NCBI GenBank assembly: GCA_964468375.1
Contig: CAYXUW010000131.1
Location: 1 to 5,164 of the forward strand
DNA: 5,164 nucleotides
Direction of reading: 5' to 3'
From: CAYXUW01 sp964468375
GTDB taxonomy: Bacteria; Planctomycetota; Phycisphaerae; Sedimentisphaerales; Anaerobacaceae
Positions 1 through 5,164 of the stretch are shown here, in pieces. Made by a program: the position numbers and the translations under genes. Each line of letters begins with the position of its first letter. Positions within the stretch are counted from its first letter, which is position 1. The notes below the pieces were generated by a model. It was not told the DNA's origin, did no database searches, and saw nothing but the letters and a program-made list of their open reading frames with translations.

Positions 1-795
1 ATACTGGATAAAATTGTTACTGATAAAAGAGCAGAGGTCGAGCTTCGCCGGTCGCGAAGGAGTCTTGAGCAGCTTGAAGATGAAGTCAGGTCTCTGCCGA
101 AATGCCGTAATTTCTATAAGGCCGTTACCAAGCGTAACAGCAGAGGGCTGAACGTTATAGCGGAGGTAAAAAAGGCATCGCCGTCGGCAGGCATTATCCG
201 TGAAGATTTCGACGCTGTGGCGATTGCGCAGACGTATCAGAAATGCGGGGCTGATGCAATCAGTGTTCTTACCGACGAGAAATATTTTCAGGGCAAGCTT
301 GATTATATGAAGCGAACCAAGGAAGCGGTAAGTTTGCCGATTTTGCGCAAGGATTTCATCATCGATAAATGGCAGGTTTACGAATCCCGCGCCGCCGGCG
401 CCGATGCGATACTGCTGATAGCCGAGACGTTAACGCCGAGCGAGCTGATGGATTTAACAATAGCGGCGGCTGAGCTGACGCTGACCGTTCTGCTGGAAGT
501 GCACGGGGCCGATACGTTGTTACAGGTTCGTAGCATTATCGGCTTTCCTAAGAAGGGCTATAATGTTCTCGGCATCAACAATCGAAATCTTGCCACGATG
601 GAGGTGGATTTGAATACTACCTGCCGACTGGCTGAACTCGTCAACAACAAAAAAGAGCTTGTGGCTGAAAGCGGGATAAAGTCGCGGGCCGACGTCGAAA
701 AGCTAAAAGGGGCGGGCGTAAATGCCGTTCTGGTTGGACAGGTACTGTGCGAAAACCCGGATATAGAAGAAAAGTTCAAAGAGCTTTTCGGCTGA
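1..795 (+). CDS. trpC: Indole-3-glycerol phosphate synthase, 5' end just missing
   Basis: TrpC is a cytoplasmic (beta/alpha)8-barrel enzyme of tryptophan synthesis. It closes CdRP (1-(o-carboxyphenylamino)-1-deoxyribulose 5-phosphate) to indole-3-glycerol phosphate, releasing CO2 and water. The frame is open from base 1 and gives 264 residues up to TGA. The first visible residues (ILDKIV.DKR) match the usual N-terminus of the family, so only about 1-5 codons lie outside the window. A GTG at 217 should not be used as the start, because it would remove the first catalytic residues. Numbered from the first visible codon, the hallmarks are E55 and K57 in AEVKKASPSAG, K117 in LRKDF, E166 in LLEVH, the NN pair at 193-194 in GINNRN, and E223-S224 in AESG. 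The phosphate-binding end GVNAVLVG is also present. All family catalytic positions I can locate are intact and the length is normal. It converges on uxuB, and no trpF follows it on this strand. Confidence 0.97.
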   Translation: MLDKIVTDKRAEVELRRSRRSLEQLEDEVRSLPKCRNFYKAVTKRNSRGLNVIAEVKKASPSAGIIREDFDAVAIAQTYQKCGADAISVLTDEKYFQGKLDYMKRTKEAVSLPILRKDFIIDKWQVYESRAAGADAILLIAETLTPSELMDLTIAAAELTLTVLLEVHGADTLLQVRSIIGFPKKGYNVLGINNRNLATMEVDLNTTCRLAELVNNKKELVAESGIKSRADVEKLKGAGVNAVLVGQVLCENPDIEEKFKELFG

Positions 796-798
796 TTC

Positions 799-864
799 GC
801 AGAACTCGGCCGTGTTTTCCCCCGTTATACAACCTACAGCGAGCTCACCTGTCCTGAGTTCTGC
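799..864. repeat. Inverted repeat between convergent genes
   Basis: GCAGAACTC at 799-807 is matched exactly by its reverse complement GAGTTCTGC at 856-864, with 48 bases between. The arms sit just after the trpC stop and just before the uxuB stop (on the opposite strand). The stem is 9 bp with a long loop and has no adjoining T-run, so it is not a textbook intrinsic terminator, although a structure in this position could end transcripts from both sides. The right arm lies in CCTGAGTTCTGCCGAAG (853/854-868), whose CTGAG...CGAAG form resembles short extragenic repeats dispersed in many environmental genomes. A second overlapping 9-bp pair, GATTCGCAG (794-802) and CTGCGAATC (899-907), is also present. 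The repeat is seen directly; any role is inferred. Confidence 0.4.
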
Positions 865-881
865 CGAAGTAGCTAACTTGC

Positions 882-1700
882 TTACACTCCTCCGAAAGCT
901 GCGAATCCCCCGTCAATCGGAACGACAATTCCTGTAATGAATTTCGCCGCGTCGCTCAAAAGCCAAATTACCGTTCCGACCAGCTCTTCCGGCTCGCCGA
1001 ACCTTCCCATCGGCGTATGGTCGATTATTGTCTTGCCGCGGGCAGTTAGTTCGCCTGTTTTTTCACCGGTCAATAGAAACCGGTTTTGTTCCGTCAAAAA
1101 GAAACCCGGCGCAATTGCATTTACGCGGATATTCTTGGAGTAGTTCTGACACATATGTGTTGCCAGCCATTCGGTGAAATTATTAATCGCAGCTTTCGCC
1201 GCCGAATATCCCGAAACTTTGGTCAACGGTTTAAATGCGCTCATACTTGATGTGTTCAGTATTATCCCGTTGTCGTTCTCCGCCATCTCTTTACCAAAGA
1301 CCTGAGTAGTCAGTAATGTCCCGATGAAATTCAATTCGAATACGAACCGAATCGCCTCCGGCGGCAAATCGAAAAACGACATCTCCGGCGAAGTCGTTGC
1401 CTCTTTCTTATTACCTCCCGCCCCGTTAATCAGTATATCTACTTTGCCGAACTCAGCGTTTACCTTTTCTTTGGCCGCTTCCAGACTCGCTTTATCGAGA
1501 ACATTGCATTTGACTGCAATTGCTTTGCCACCATCTGCCTTGATATCGCCGACCACTTTTTTAGCCGCCTCTTCGGATAAATCCAGCACCGCTATCTTCG
1601 CTCCCGCCTTAGCCAGCGCCCTGGCCATCGTCCCGCACAAAACGCCTCCACCCCCGGTGATTACCGTTACTTTCCCCGTTATATCGAATAATTCCTTCAT
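882..1700 (-). CDS. uxuB: SDR-type D-mannonate oxidoreductase (fructuronate reductase)
   Basis: This 272-residue classical short-chain dehydrogenase probably reduces D-fructuronate to D-mannonate with NAD(P)H in the cytoplasm. The Rossmann glycine-rich loop is TGGGGVLCG (15-23). D40 at the end of the second strand suggests NAD(H) preference. The NGAGG motif is at 92-96, the helix-4 Asn is N124, and the catalytic residues are S152, Y165 and K169 (YSAAK). Features typical of the mannonate oxidoreductase branch (Bacillus subtilis YjmF/UxuB type), recalled rather than searched, are the APGFFLTEQNR stretch (197-207), IDHTPMGRFGEPEEL (226-240) and the C-terminal PIDGGFAAFGGV. It is not homologous to the long-chain UxuB of E. 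coli despite the shared name. ATG at 1700 is preceded by GAGGAA (1707-1712), 6 nt upstream. It lies 18 nt after the uxaE stop, so the two are almost certainly co-transcribed. Another SDR substrate is possible, but the partner gene favours a uronate. Confidence 0.85.
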   Translation of the reverse strand: MKELFDITGKVTVITGGGGVLCGTMARALAKAGAKIAVLDLSEEAAKKVVGDIKADGGKAIAVKCNVLDKASLEAAKEKVNAEFGKVDILINGAGGNKKEATTSPEMSFFDLPPEAIRFVFELNFIGTLLTTQVFGKEMAENDNGIILNTSSMSAFKPLTKVSGYSAAKAAINNFTEWLATHMCQNYSKNIRVNAIAPGFFLTEQNRFLLTGEKTGELTARGKTIIDHTPMGRFGEPEELVGTVIWLLSDAAKFITGIVVPIDGGFAAFGGV

Positions 1701-1706
1701 CGTATT

Positions 1707-1712
1707 TTCCTC
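1707..1712 (-). promoter_or_regulatory. Ribosome binding site of uxuB
   Basis: The minus strand reads GAGGAA 6 nt before the uxuB ATG. It lies between the uxaE stop and the uxuB start, so the second gene has its own translation initiation signal rather than relying on coupling. This contrasts with uxaE, which lacks a recognisable one. Confidence 0.75.
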
Positions 1713-1718
1713 ATTTAA

Positions 1719-2987
1719 CTACACTATAAAAATAGGTTTTATATGACGTTCGTAAATATTTTCAGTCACGTTCTGTGAGATTATCTTCTCATATTTTCCC
1801 AGCGCATTCAAATAATCTATTCCCATTTCCGCCGCAATTTTATACCCCACATGCAGAAGCTGCCGCAAGTCCGGATTATGCTTGCTATTCGATTGGTTGT
1901 GCCGCAGCGCATCAGCGAATTCCTCTCCACTCCATCGCCCAACCGCCTCTGCTGTCGGCAGGTTATTTTTATCAATATCTATTACAGTTTCGTACGGTTT
2001 GCAAAGCTCATCGAGCCGCGACATCGCCTCTGCATAAATTCGCTTGGCAATTTCCAATCCCTCACCTTCTGCGACAGCCAGCCCAATAAGCTCTTCCAGC
2101 CAGGTTGTCCCGGCGGTTTTAATATGCACACCTGCGTCGAATCTCTTCAGTGCTTTGTTAATCGACTCATAAATTGAAAACTTATCGCTGCCGGAATGCA
2201 TGCTCAATTTCAAGTTCTTCGGCAAGCCAAATTCTTCAACTGCAAAAGCAATGACCGCTATATCCTGGTTAAACTCTTTTTCAAACTGAGCAGTATCACC
2301 GACATAGTCAACACCTTTGTTAAACCTGCCGGTAAATTTCGGCGCAATCGTCTGCGCCGGAATATCCTCGCCTGCGATAGCCGCAAGAATAAAGAACATC
2401 TCAACCGACGTTTGCGCCTGGTCGCTTTCATCCATCGAAATCTCGGTTATAAAAGCATCGGTGCCTTTGGCCGCTTCAATATGACGGTATATTTCACCCG
2501 CCTGCTTTATAGCAGGGAGAAACTTACGTGCGATATCTTCGATTTGACCTTCGCTAACGTTAAAGGCCTCTTCGATTCCCGGAATTTTCAGATGACCGAT
2601 GTATTTGTCGTGTTTGCCGACAAAGTCTGTTACTTCATTTTCATCTATATCCTGATTTATAAACTCAGCGACGTCGATGGTAAAAAAATCACTTGAATCA
2701 ATGAACAGGTCAACGTTGCTCAGCCCTATATGGTCCGCATCAACGTAATATGGCCCCCTCCACTCCAGTGCTTTAACTGCCTCGTCCGCTTCGATTCGGA
2801 CATCGCCCGGCGTGGTCTTTATTATTGCGTGTTCACGGTGGGATTTGTTCCAGACCGGCGTAATATTAATGCCGTGTTTCCTTGCGTTTATTATCGCCTG
2901 CAACTGGGCTTTACCCTGATGGCCGAATCTGTCCCCTAATCCGAATGAATACTTCTCTAAAATCACGAGATTTTTATACGTTACCAA
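1719..2987 (-). CDS. uxaE: Tagaturonate epimerase (UxaE family)
   Basis: I recognise this 422-residue protein as the UxaE family, characterised in Thermotoga maritima as converting D-tagaturonate to D-fructuronate (inversion at C4 in ketose numbering). It acts in the cytoplasm and links galacturonate breakdown to the mannonate branch. Conserved-looking stretches in order are YSFGLGDRFGHQGKAQLQA (13-31), VDADHIG (82-88), ISMDESD (183-189), KFTGRFNKGVDYVGD (217-231), MHSGSDKFSIY (263-273), HIKTAGTTWLEE (288-299) and HVGYKIA (379-385). The His and acidic residues in these are the plausible metal-binding and acid/base positions, but that assignment is inference. The start is uncertain. The frame is closed upstream by a stop near 3029 with no ATG; TTG at 2987 has no clear ribosome binding site, and GTG at 2966 (codon 8) is an alternative just before the conserved region. 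It is the first gene of the uxaE-uxuB pair and ends TAG 18 nt before uxuB. Confidence 0.88.
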   Translation of the reverse strand: MVTYKNLVILEKYSFGLGDRFGHQGKAQLQAIINARKHGINITPVWNKSHREHAIIKTTPGDVRIEADEAVKALEWRGPYYVDADHIGLSNVDLFIDSSDFFTIDVAEFINQDIDENEVTDFVGKHDKYIGHLKIPGIEEAFNVSEGQIEDIARKFLPAIKQAGEIYRHIEAAKGTDAFITEISMDESDQAQTSVEMFFILAAIAGEDIPAQTIAPKFTGRFNKGVDYVGDTAQFEKEFNQDIAVIAFAVEEFGLPKNLKLSMHSGSDKFSIYESINKALKRFDAGVHIKTAGTTWLEELIGLAVAEGEGLEIAKRIYAEAMSRLDELCKPYETVIDIDKNNLPTAEAVGRWSGEEFADALRHNQSNSKHNPDLRQLLHVGYKIAAEMGIDYLNALGKYEKIISQNVTENIYERHIKPIFIV

Positions 2988-3011
2988 TACTGTTAAAGAT
3001 GTTTTTCGATG

Positions 3012-3040
3012 AATATACCCCTGTTTTTAGATAATTTCAA
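3012..3040 (-). promoter_or_regulatory. Sigma-70 promoter of uxaE-uxuB
   Basis: Read on the minus strand, TTGAAA (plus 3035-3040) is followed after exactly 17 nt by TATATT (plus 3012-3017). Each box differs from consensus at one position. Transcription would begin near 3005, giving a leader of only about 18 nt to the TTG at 2987 or about 39 nt to the GTG at 2966. The -35 box lies wholly inside the left arm of the palindrome at 3035-3052. It is predicted from sequence only. Confidence 0.65.
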
Positions 3041-3052
3041 GCCGTCTTGAAA
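3035..3052. promoter_or_regulatory. Palindrome over uxaE -35 box, candidate operator
   Basis: TTTCAAG-CCGT-CTTGAAA is a perfect 7-bp inverted repeat with a 4-bp centre, the size expected for a dimeric helix-turn-helix repressor or activator. Its left arm contains the -35 hexamer of the uxaE promoter, so a bound regulator would block RNA polymerase. The operon product makes a sugar-acid-responsive regulator (GntR, LacI or IclR type) plausible. No regulator gene lies in the window, so the binding protein is unknown. A 7-4-7 hairpin with no T-run on the uxaE side argues against a terminator. Confidence 0.5.
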
Positions 3053-3134
3053 AATGTAGTGCGCATATCGCAATTAAACTAAAAACACACCTTTCGCGTA
3101 CTATCCCGCTTCCGCAGGTTTGAGCCCTAAGAGC

Positions 3135-3163
3135 TTGACATAAAGGGACTAAAGTGGTATACT
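3135..3163 (+). promoter_or_regulatory. Sigma-70 promoter of the aspartyl protease gene
   Basis: A perfect TTGACA (3135-3140) is followed by a 17-nt spacer and TATACT (3158-3163), one mismatch from consensus. The predicted start near 3170 gives a leader of about 65 nt before the GTG at 3236. This is the best promoter in the window and implies strong or constitutive expression. A tiny ATG-GGG-TGA frame at 3177-3185 lies in the leader and is probably chance. Confidence 0.75.
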
Positions 3164-3223
3164 GATTTCTGGTTTTATGGGGTGATACCGGTTAACAGCT
3201 AAATTCGCCGCAGAGTGTGTTTT

Positions 3224-3230
3224 GGAGGAG
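3224..3230 (+). promoter_or_regulatory. Ribosome binding site that fixes the protease start
   Basis: GGAGGAG ends 5 nt before the GTG at 3236, the ideal distance. The earlier in-frame GTG at 3215 lies upstream of this site and would put non-hydrophobic residues ahead of the signal peptide. The ATG at 3231 touches the site and is in another frame that stops after 11 codons. The site therefore selects 3236. Confidence 0.8.
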
Positions 3231-3235
3231 ATGGT

Positions 3236-4312
3236 GTGCGTAAAACACCACTTTTTATCTTGTTAAGCTTTTTTCTGCTTTCACAAGCCGGCTGCTCGGT
3301 TCAGCCGTTGAGCGTTGTAATGGTCGATGGAGGCCTTGAGGGCAGGGCAACATCCCAAGTACCACTCGACAAATCTGCGTATCCAAAGAACATAGTCGGT
3401 GAAAGCCGCCAGCGAGGCAATCCAGAACATTTGACTCATTGTCGGGTCAAATATTACCCCTCTCGCGGCGGAAACTTCTGGTCGGTGGTTGAAGGAGTGC
3501 TGAATAACAGAACATATCCGGTTATCCTGGACACCGGGGCGTCGGCTGCTGTTTTTGTTAATGACGTGCACATTCGGGAAAACAACCTGGCGTTTTATCC
3601 GTTTAAGAAAAACAACGGCCAATCTGCCAACTGGGGAATGTGCGGTTTAGAGGGACTGAGTATAGGAGAAATGAGGTTAGCAGGATGGCCTTGTTATTAT
3701 CAGCAGCAGCATGCGGAAGCTCGTTTGTTCGGCCTGCCTATTTTTGAGGACAAGACCATTGTAGTTGGCTTGCCGGTATTGAGGCAATTCAAGTATATCG
3801 AATTCGATAATGTAAAAAGAGAAGTGTATTTTTCTCTCGACGGAGAATTCCGACCCGGCGAACCGGATTCGTGGACACAATATCCATTTGTTATTGAAGA
3901 ACATTCACAGGGTAATGCTTTTCTATTGGTCAATATTCCCATTGCCGGAGAGGAAACCAAACTACAACTCGATACTGGAAACAACGGAGGTCTTGCTGTC
4001 GGCGCAAAAATATGGAACCGCATAAATAAGAAACTGCAGAATGTTACGCTGGCCAAGGGCGAAGACCTTTATCCGTATATGGGACGGATTGCCTGCGAGC
4101 GTGGAGTTGTTCCAAACATTGAGGTGGGCAATAGGGTCATTAAGGATATTCGGCTTTCAGTTTTCCCGGATGACAGCACGATTATAGAAAACAGCCAAGG
4201 CCTGCTGGGAATGCAGTGCTTTAAAGACACTGTAATGGTAATTGATTTCGAAAAAAGTTTAATCTGGCTAAAGAAGACGGGGCGCAGCAAAATTACTTCT
4301 GCAGTTCTTTAG
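3236..4312 (+). CDS. Exported lipoprotein with two retropepsin-like aspartyl protease domains
   Basis: Starting at GTG 3236 the product has 358 residues. It begins with MRK, a hydrophobic run and SQAGC, so it is probably a lipoprotein lipidated at C20. The lipobox is loose (Gln at -3), so plain secretion is possible. Two similar domains follow. The first (about 80-205) has VILDTGAS with DTG at 99-101, a flap-like IGEMRLAGWP, and the closing GLPVLRQFKYIEFDNVKREVYF. The second (about 225-350) has LQLDTGN with DTG at 246-248, VGNRVIKDIRLSVF, and GLLGMQCFKDTVMVIDFEKSLIWL. These match the bacterial aspartyl protease/retropepsin-like fold, in which two DTG-bearing halves form one active site. Here one chain could supply both, as in pepsin. 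The second motif is DTGN, lacking the usual Ala/Ser after DTG, so activity may be reduced or altered. The substrate is unknown. It has its own strong promoter and is divergent from uxaE. Confidence 0.85.
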   Translation: MRKTPLFILLSFFLLSQAGCSVQPLSVVMVDGGLEGRATSQVPLDKSAYPKNIVGESRQRGNPEHLTHCRVKYYPSRGGNFWSVVEGVLNNRTYPVILDTGASAAVFVNDVHIRENNLAFYPFKKNNGQSANWGMCGLEGLSIGEMRLAGWPCYYQQQHAEARLFGLPIFEDKTIVVGLPVLRQFKYIEFDNVKREVYFSLDGEFRPGEPDSWTQYPFVIEEHSQGNAFLLVNIPIAGEETKLQLDTGNNGGLAVGAKIWNRINKKLQNVTLAKGEDLYPYMGRIACERGVVPNIEVGNRVIKDIRLSVFPDDSTIIENSQGLLGMQCFKDTVMVIDFEKSLIWLKKTGRSKITSAVL

Positions 4313-4691
4313 TGCCGCAGATTACAGGCATTCTTCTTAATTTGTCCCTTCCACTTTTTGAGCATTCCACCAATTTCTAATAACGAAGAGATTGCCGATT
4401 TTCGGCGGACATTTAGGTCCTATATCTATGACAGGCCGGAAAATGCCGTTTTTCATATACCGACGCTGCATAATCCTGAAAAAACCGAAATACCTCCAAT
4501 AAACAGGGGTTTTGCGCTTTAACGGGGGAGCGGGACTGCTCATTCGATATTTTATCACTTCAGCGGCAATCCTTACCTTATACCGCCGATAGAAAATGCC
4601 GAACTCCTGATTAATTGTGGACTTACAGAAGGTGTCCATAGTTATCGCGGGTCGTTTTTGAACTCTCTTACGGTTTTTGAGGAGAATGATT
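4313..4691. other. Intergenic stretch of about 380 bp with no supportable gene
   Basis: No reading frame here has a start codon with a ribosome binding site. The frame of the protease happens to stay open past its TAG, to TAA at 4520-4522, but it has no ATG. A minus-strand frame of 121 codons (4337-4702) starts only at TTG with no binding site and gives an unrecognised, very basic sequence. Small inverted repeats are present: GCCGA-TTT-TCGGC (4394-4406), GAGC...GCTC near 4530-4545, and TGGAC...GTCCA near 4617-4637. None is followed by a T-run, so I call no terminator for the protease gene. A promoter for the gene at 4692 should lie in the right half, but I find only poor matches. Confidence 0.6.
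4679..4684 (+). promoter_or_regulatory. Ribosome binding site choosing between two in-frame ATGs
   Basis: GAGGAG lies 7 nt before ATG 4692 but only 1 nt before the in-frame ATG 4686. The spacing favours 4692, which also gives the more typical signal peptide beginning MKNK. Confidence 0.75.
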
Positions 4692-5164
4692 ATGAAGAAC
4701 AAAATAATCTTAGTAAGCGTTGTATTTTTGCTAAGTGGGCTGGGTATTTGCCAAGCCGCTCAGGAAACTAAAAAAAGCTGCCCGGTGGAATCTGACTCAG
4801 GGGGTATGCCGGTAATCAAGTACTTATGGTACGGCTTTGACCTTTTGGGCATTCGTCCCGGCACAGAGGGTAAAATTTCTGTTGATGTCACTACTACGGT
4901 CCAGAGCAAGCATATGTGGCACGGTATTGACCTCTTGGGTGACCACGGGGTTGTTATACCTTCGGTTGGTGTCAAATTCGGCGATACGGGCTTCAGCGGA
5001 AGAGTAATGAAGGCCTATGGTTTGTCGAAGGGACTGTCGAATCTTCAAGATCATCACTATTTACTCTTTTACTCGGGAGCTTTGCTGAAAGATACCCCTT
5101 ATGCCACCAACATAGTTGCCAATTACTTCTACTACGGCAGGCCAGAGCTTGCGGAGCGCAAATT
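4692..5164 (+). CDS. Exported protein, probably outer-membrane beta-barrel, 3' end missing
   Basis: The frame is open from ATG 4692 to the window edge (157 codons), with a strong ribosome binding site. Residues 1-22 form a signal peptide: MKNK, a hydrophobic core, then a likely signal peptidase I cut after ICQA, before AQETKK. The rest alternates polar and hydrophobic residues and is rich in Gly, Tyr and Phe, as in beta-barrel strands: VDVTTTVQSKHMWHGIDL, VVIPSVGVKFGDTGFSGRVM, HHYLLFYSGALL, ATNIVANYFYYG. The order of a S-K-x-x-W-x-G-x-D strand, then a xxPSVxxxF strand, then a DTGFSxxV strand resembles a poorly characterised porin-like family seen in planctomycetes and other environmental bacteria; this is recalled, not searched. 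The motif W-x-G-x-D-L-L-G occurs twice, at 46-53 and 76-83. It follows the aspartyl protease gene on the same strand after about 380 bp, so it probably has its own promoter. The function is unknown. Confidence 0.8.
   Translation, partial: MKNKIILVSVVFLLSGLGICQAAQETKKSCPVESDSGGMPVIKYLWYGFDLLGIRPGTEGKISVDVTTTVQSKHMWHGIDLLGDHGVVIPSVGVKFGDTGFSGRVMKAYGLSKGLSNLQDHHYLLFYSGALLKDTPYATNIVANYFYYGRPELAERK

Noticed and set aside
217..795. Short version of trpC starting at GTG 217
   Set aside because: The upstream frame is open to base 1 and encodes the conserved AEVKKASPSAG catalytic segment and the usual N-terminus, so the gene starts just outside the window.
1324..1746. Plus-strand open frame of 140 codons opposite uxuB
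   Set aside because: It is a low-complexity Ala/Ser/Pro-rich antisense translation of the Rossmann-fold coding sequence.
2196..2696. Plus-strand open frame of 166 codons inside uxaE
   Set aside because: It lies entirely opposite a recognisable conserved enzyme gene and its translation shows no recognisable motif.
3177..3185. ATG-GGG-TGA leader mini-frame before the protease gene
   Set aside because: Two codons with no ribosome binding site are expected by chance.
3082..3223. AAAACACAC / GTGTGTTTT as an mRNA structure controlling protease translation
   Set aside because: The left arm lies upstream of the predicted transcription start near 3170, so it would not be in the same mRNA.
4394..4406. 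GCCGA-TTT-TCGGC hairpin as terminator of the protease gene
   Set aside because: The stem is only 5 bp and is not followed by a T-run in either direction.
4337..4702. Minus-strand open frame of 121 codons overlapping the start of the last gene
   Set aside because: It starts at TTG without a ribosome binding site, is strongly basic, resembles no family I know, and overlaps the well-supported start of the exported protein.

Overview
The window looks like chromosomal DNA of a free-living, Gram-negative-type bacterium. It has moderate GC, a canonical housekeeping promoter, strong AGGAG-type ribosome binding sites, a lipoprotein signal and a likely outer-membrane protein. The style of trpC, the uronate genes and the exported proteins would fit an uncultured Planctomycetota (Phycisphaerae/Sedimentisphaerales type). 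That placement is an impression from protein style, not a demonstrated assignment. I see no tRNA, rRNA, CRISPR array, insertion sequence or phage gene.

Layout: (1) 1-795, plus strand, is trpC (indole-3-glycerol phosphate synthase), essentially complete but missing its first few codons. (2) 796-881 is a short convergent gap with an inverted repeat, one arm of which resembles a short dispersed extragenic repeat. (3) 882-2987, minus strand, is a two-gene operon transcribed right to left: uxaE (tagaturonate epimerase), then an SDR-type D-mannonate oxidoreductase (fructuronate reductase, uxuB), separated by 18 nt. (4) 2988-3235 is a divergent promoter region. It has one good sigma-70 promoter per direction, each with a 17-bp spacer, and a perfect 7-4-7 palindrome covering the -35 box of the uxaE promoter. 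(5) 3236-4312, plus strand, is a putative lipoprotein with two tandem retropepsin-like aspartyl protease domains, each with a DTG motif. (6) 4313-4691 is about 380 bp with no supportable gene. (7) 4692-5164, plus strand, is the start of an exported, probably outer-membrane beta-barrel protein that runs off the window.

Functionally, uxaE and uxuB form a coherent uronate module. UxaE would turn tagaturonate (from galacturonate) into fructuronate, and UxuB would reduce that to D-mannonate, so galacturonate could enter the mannonate branch without a separate tagaturonate reductase and altronate dehydratase. The isomerase (UxaC) and mannonate dehydratase (UxuA) needed on either side are not in the window. 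trpC and the two envelope genes have no visible functional link to this module. The parts most worth a second look are the palindrome over the uxaE promoter, the two-DTG lipoprotein and the repeated WxGxDLLG motif in the truncated last gene. I see no convincing sign of a wholly new multi-gene system.
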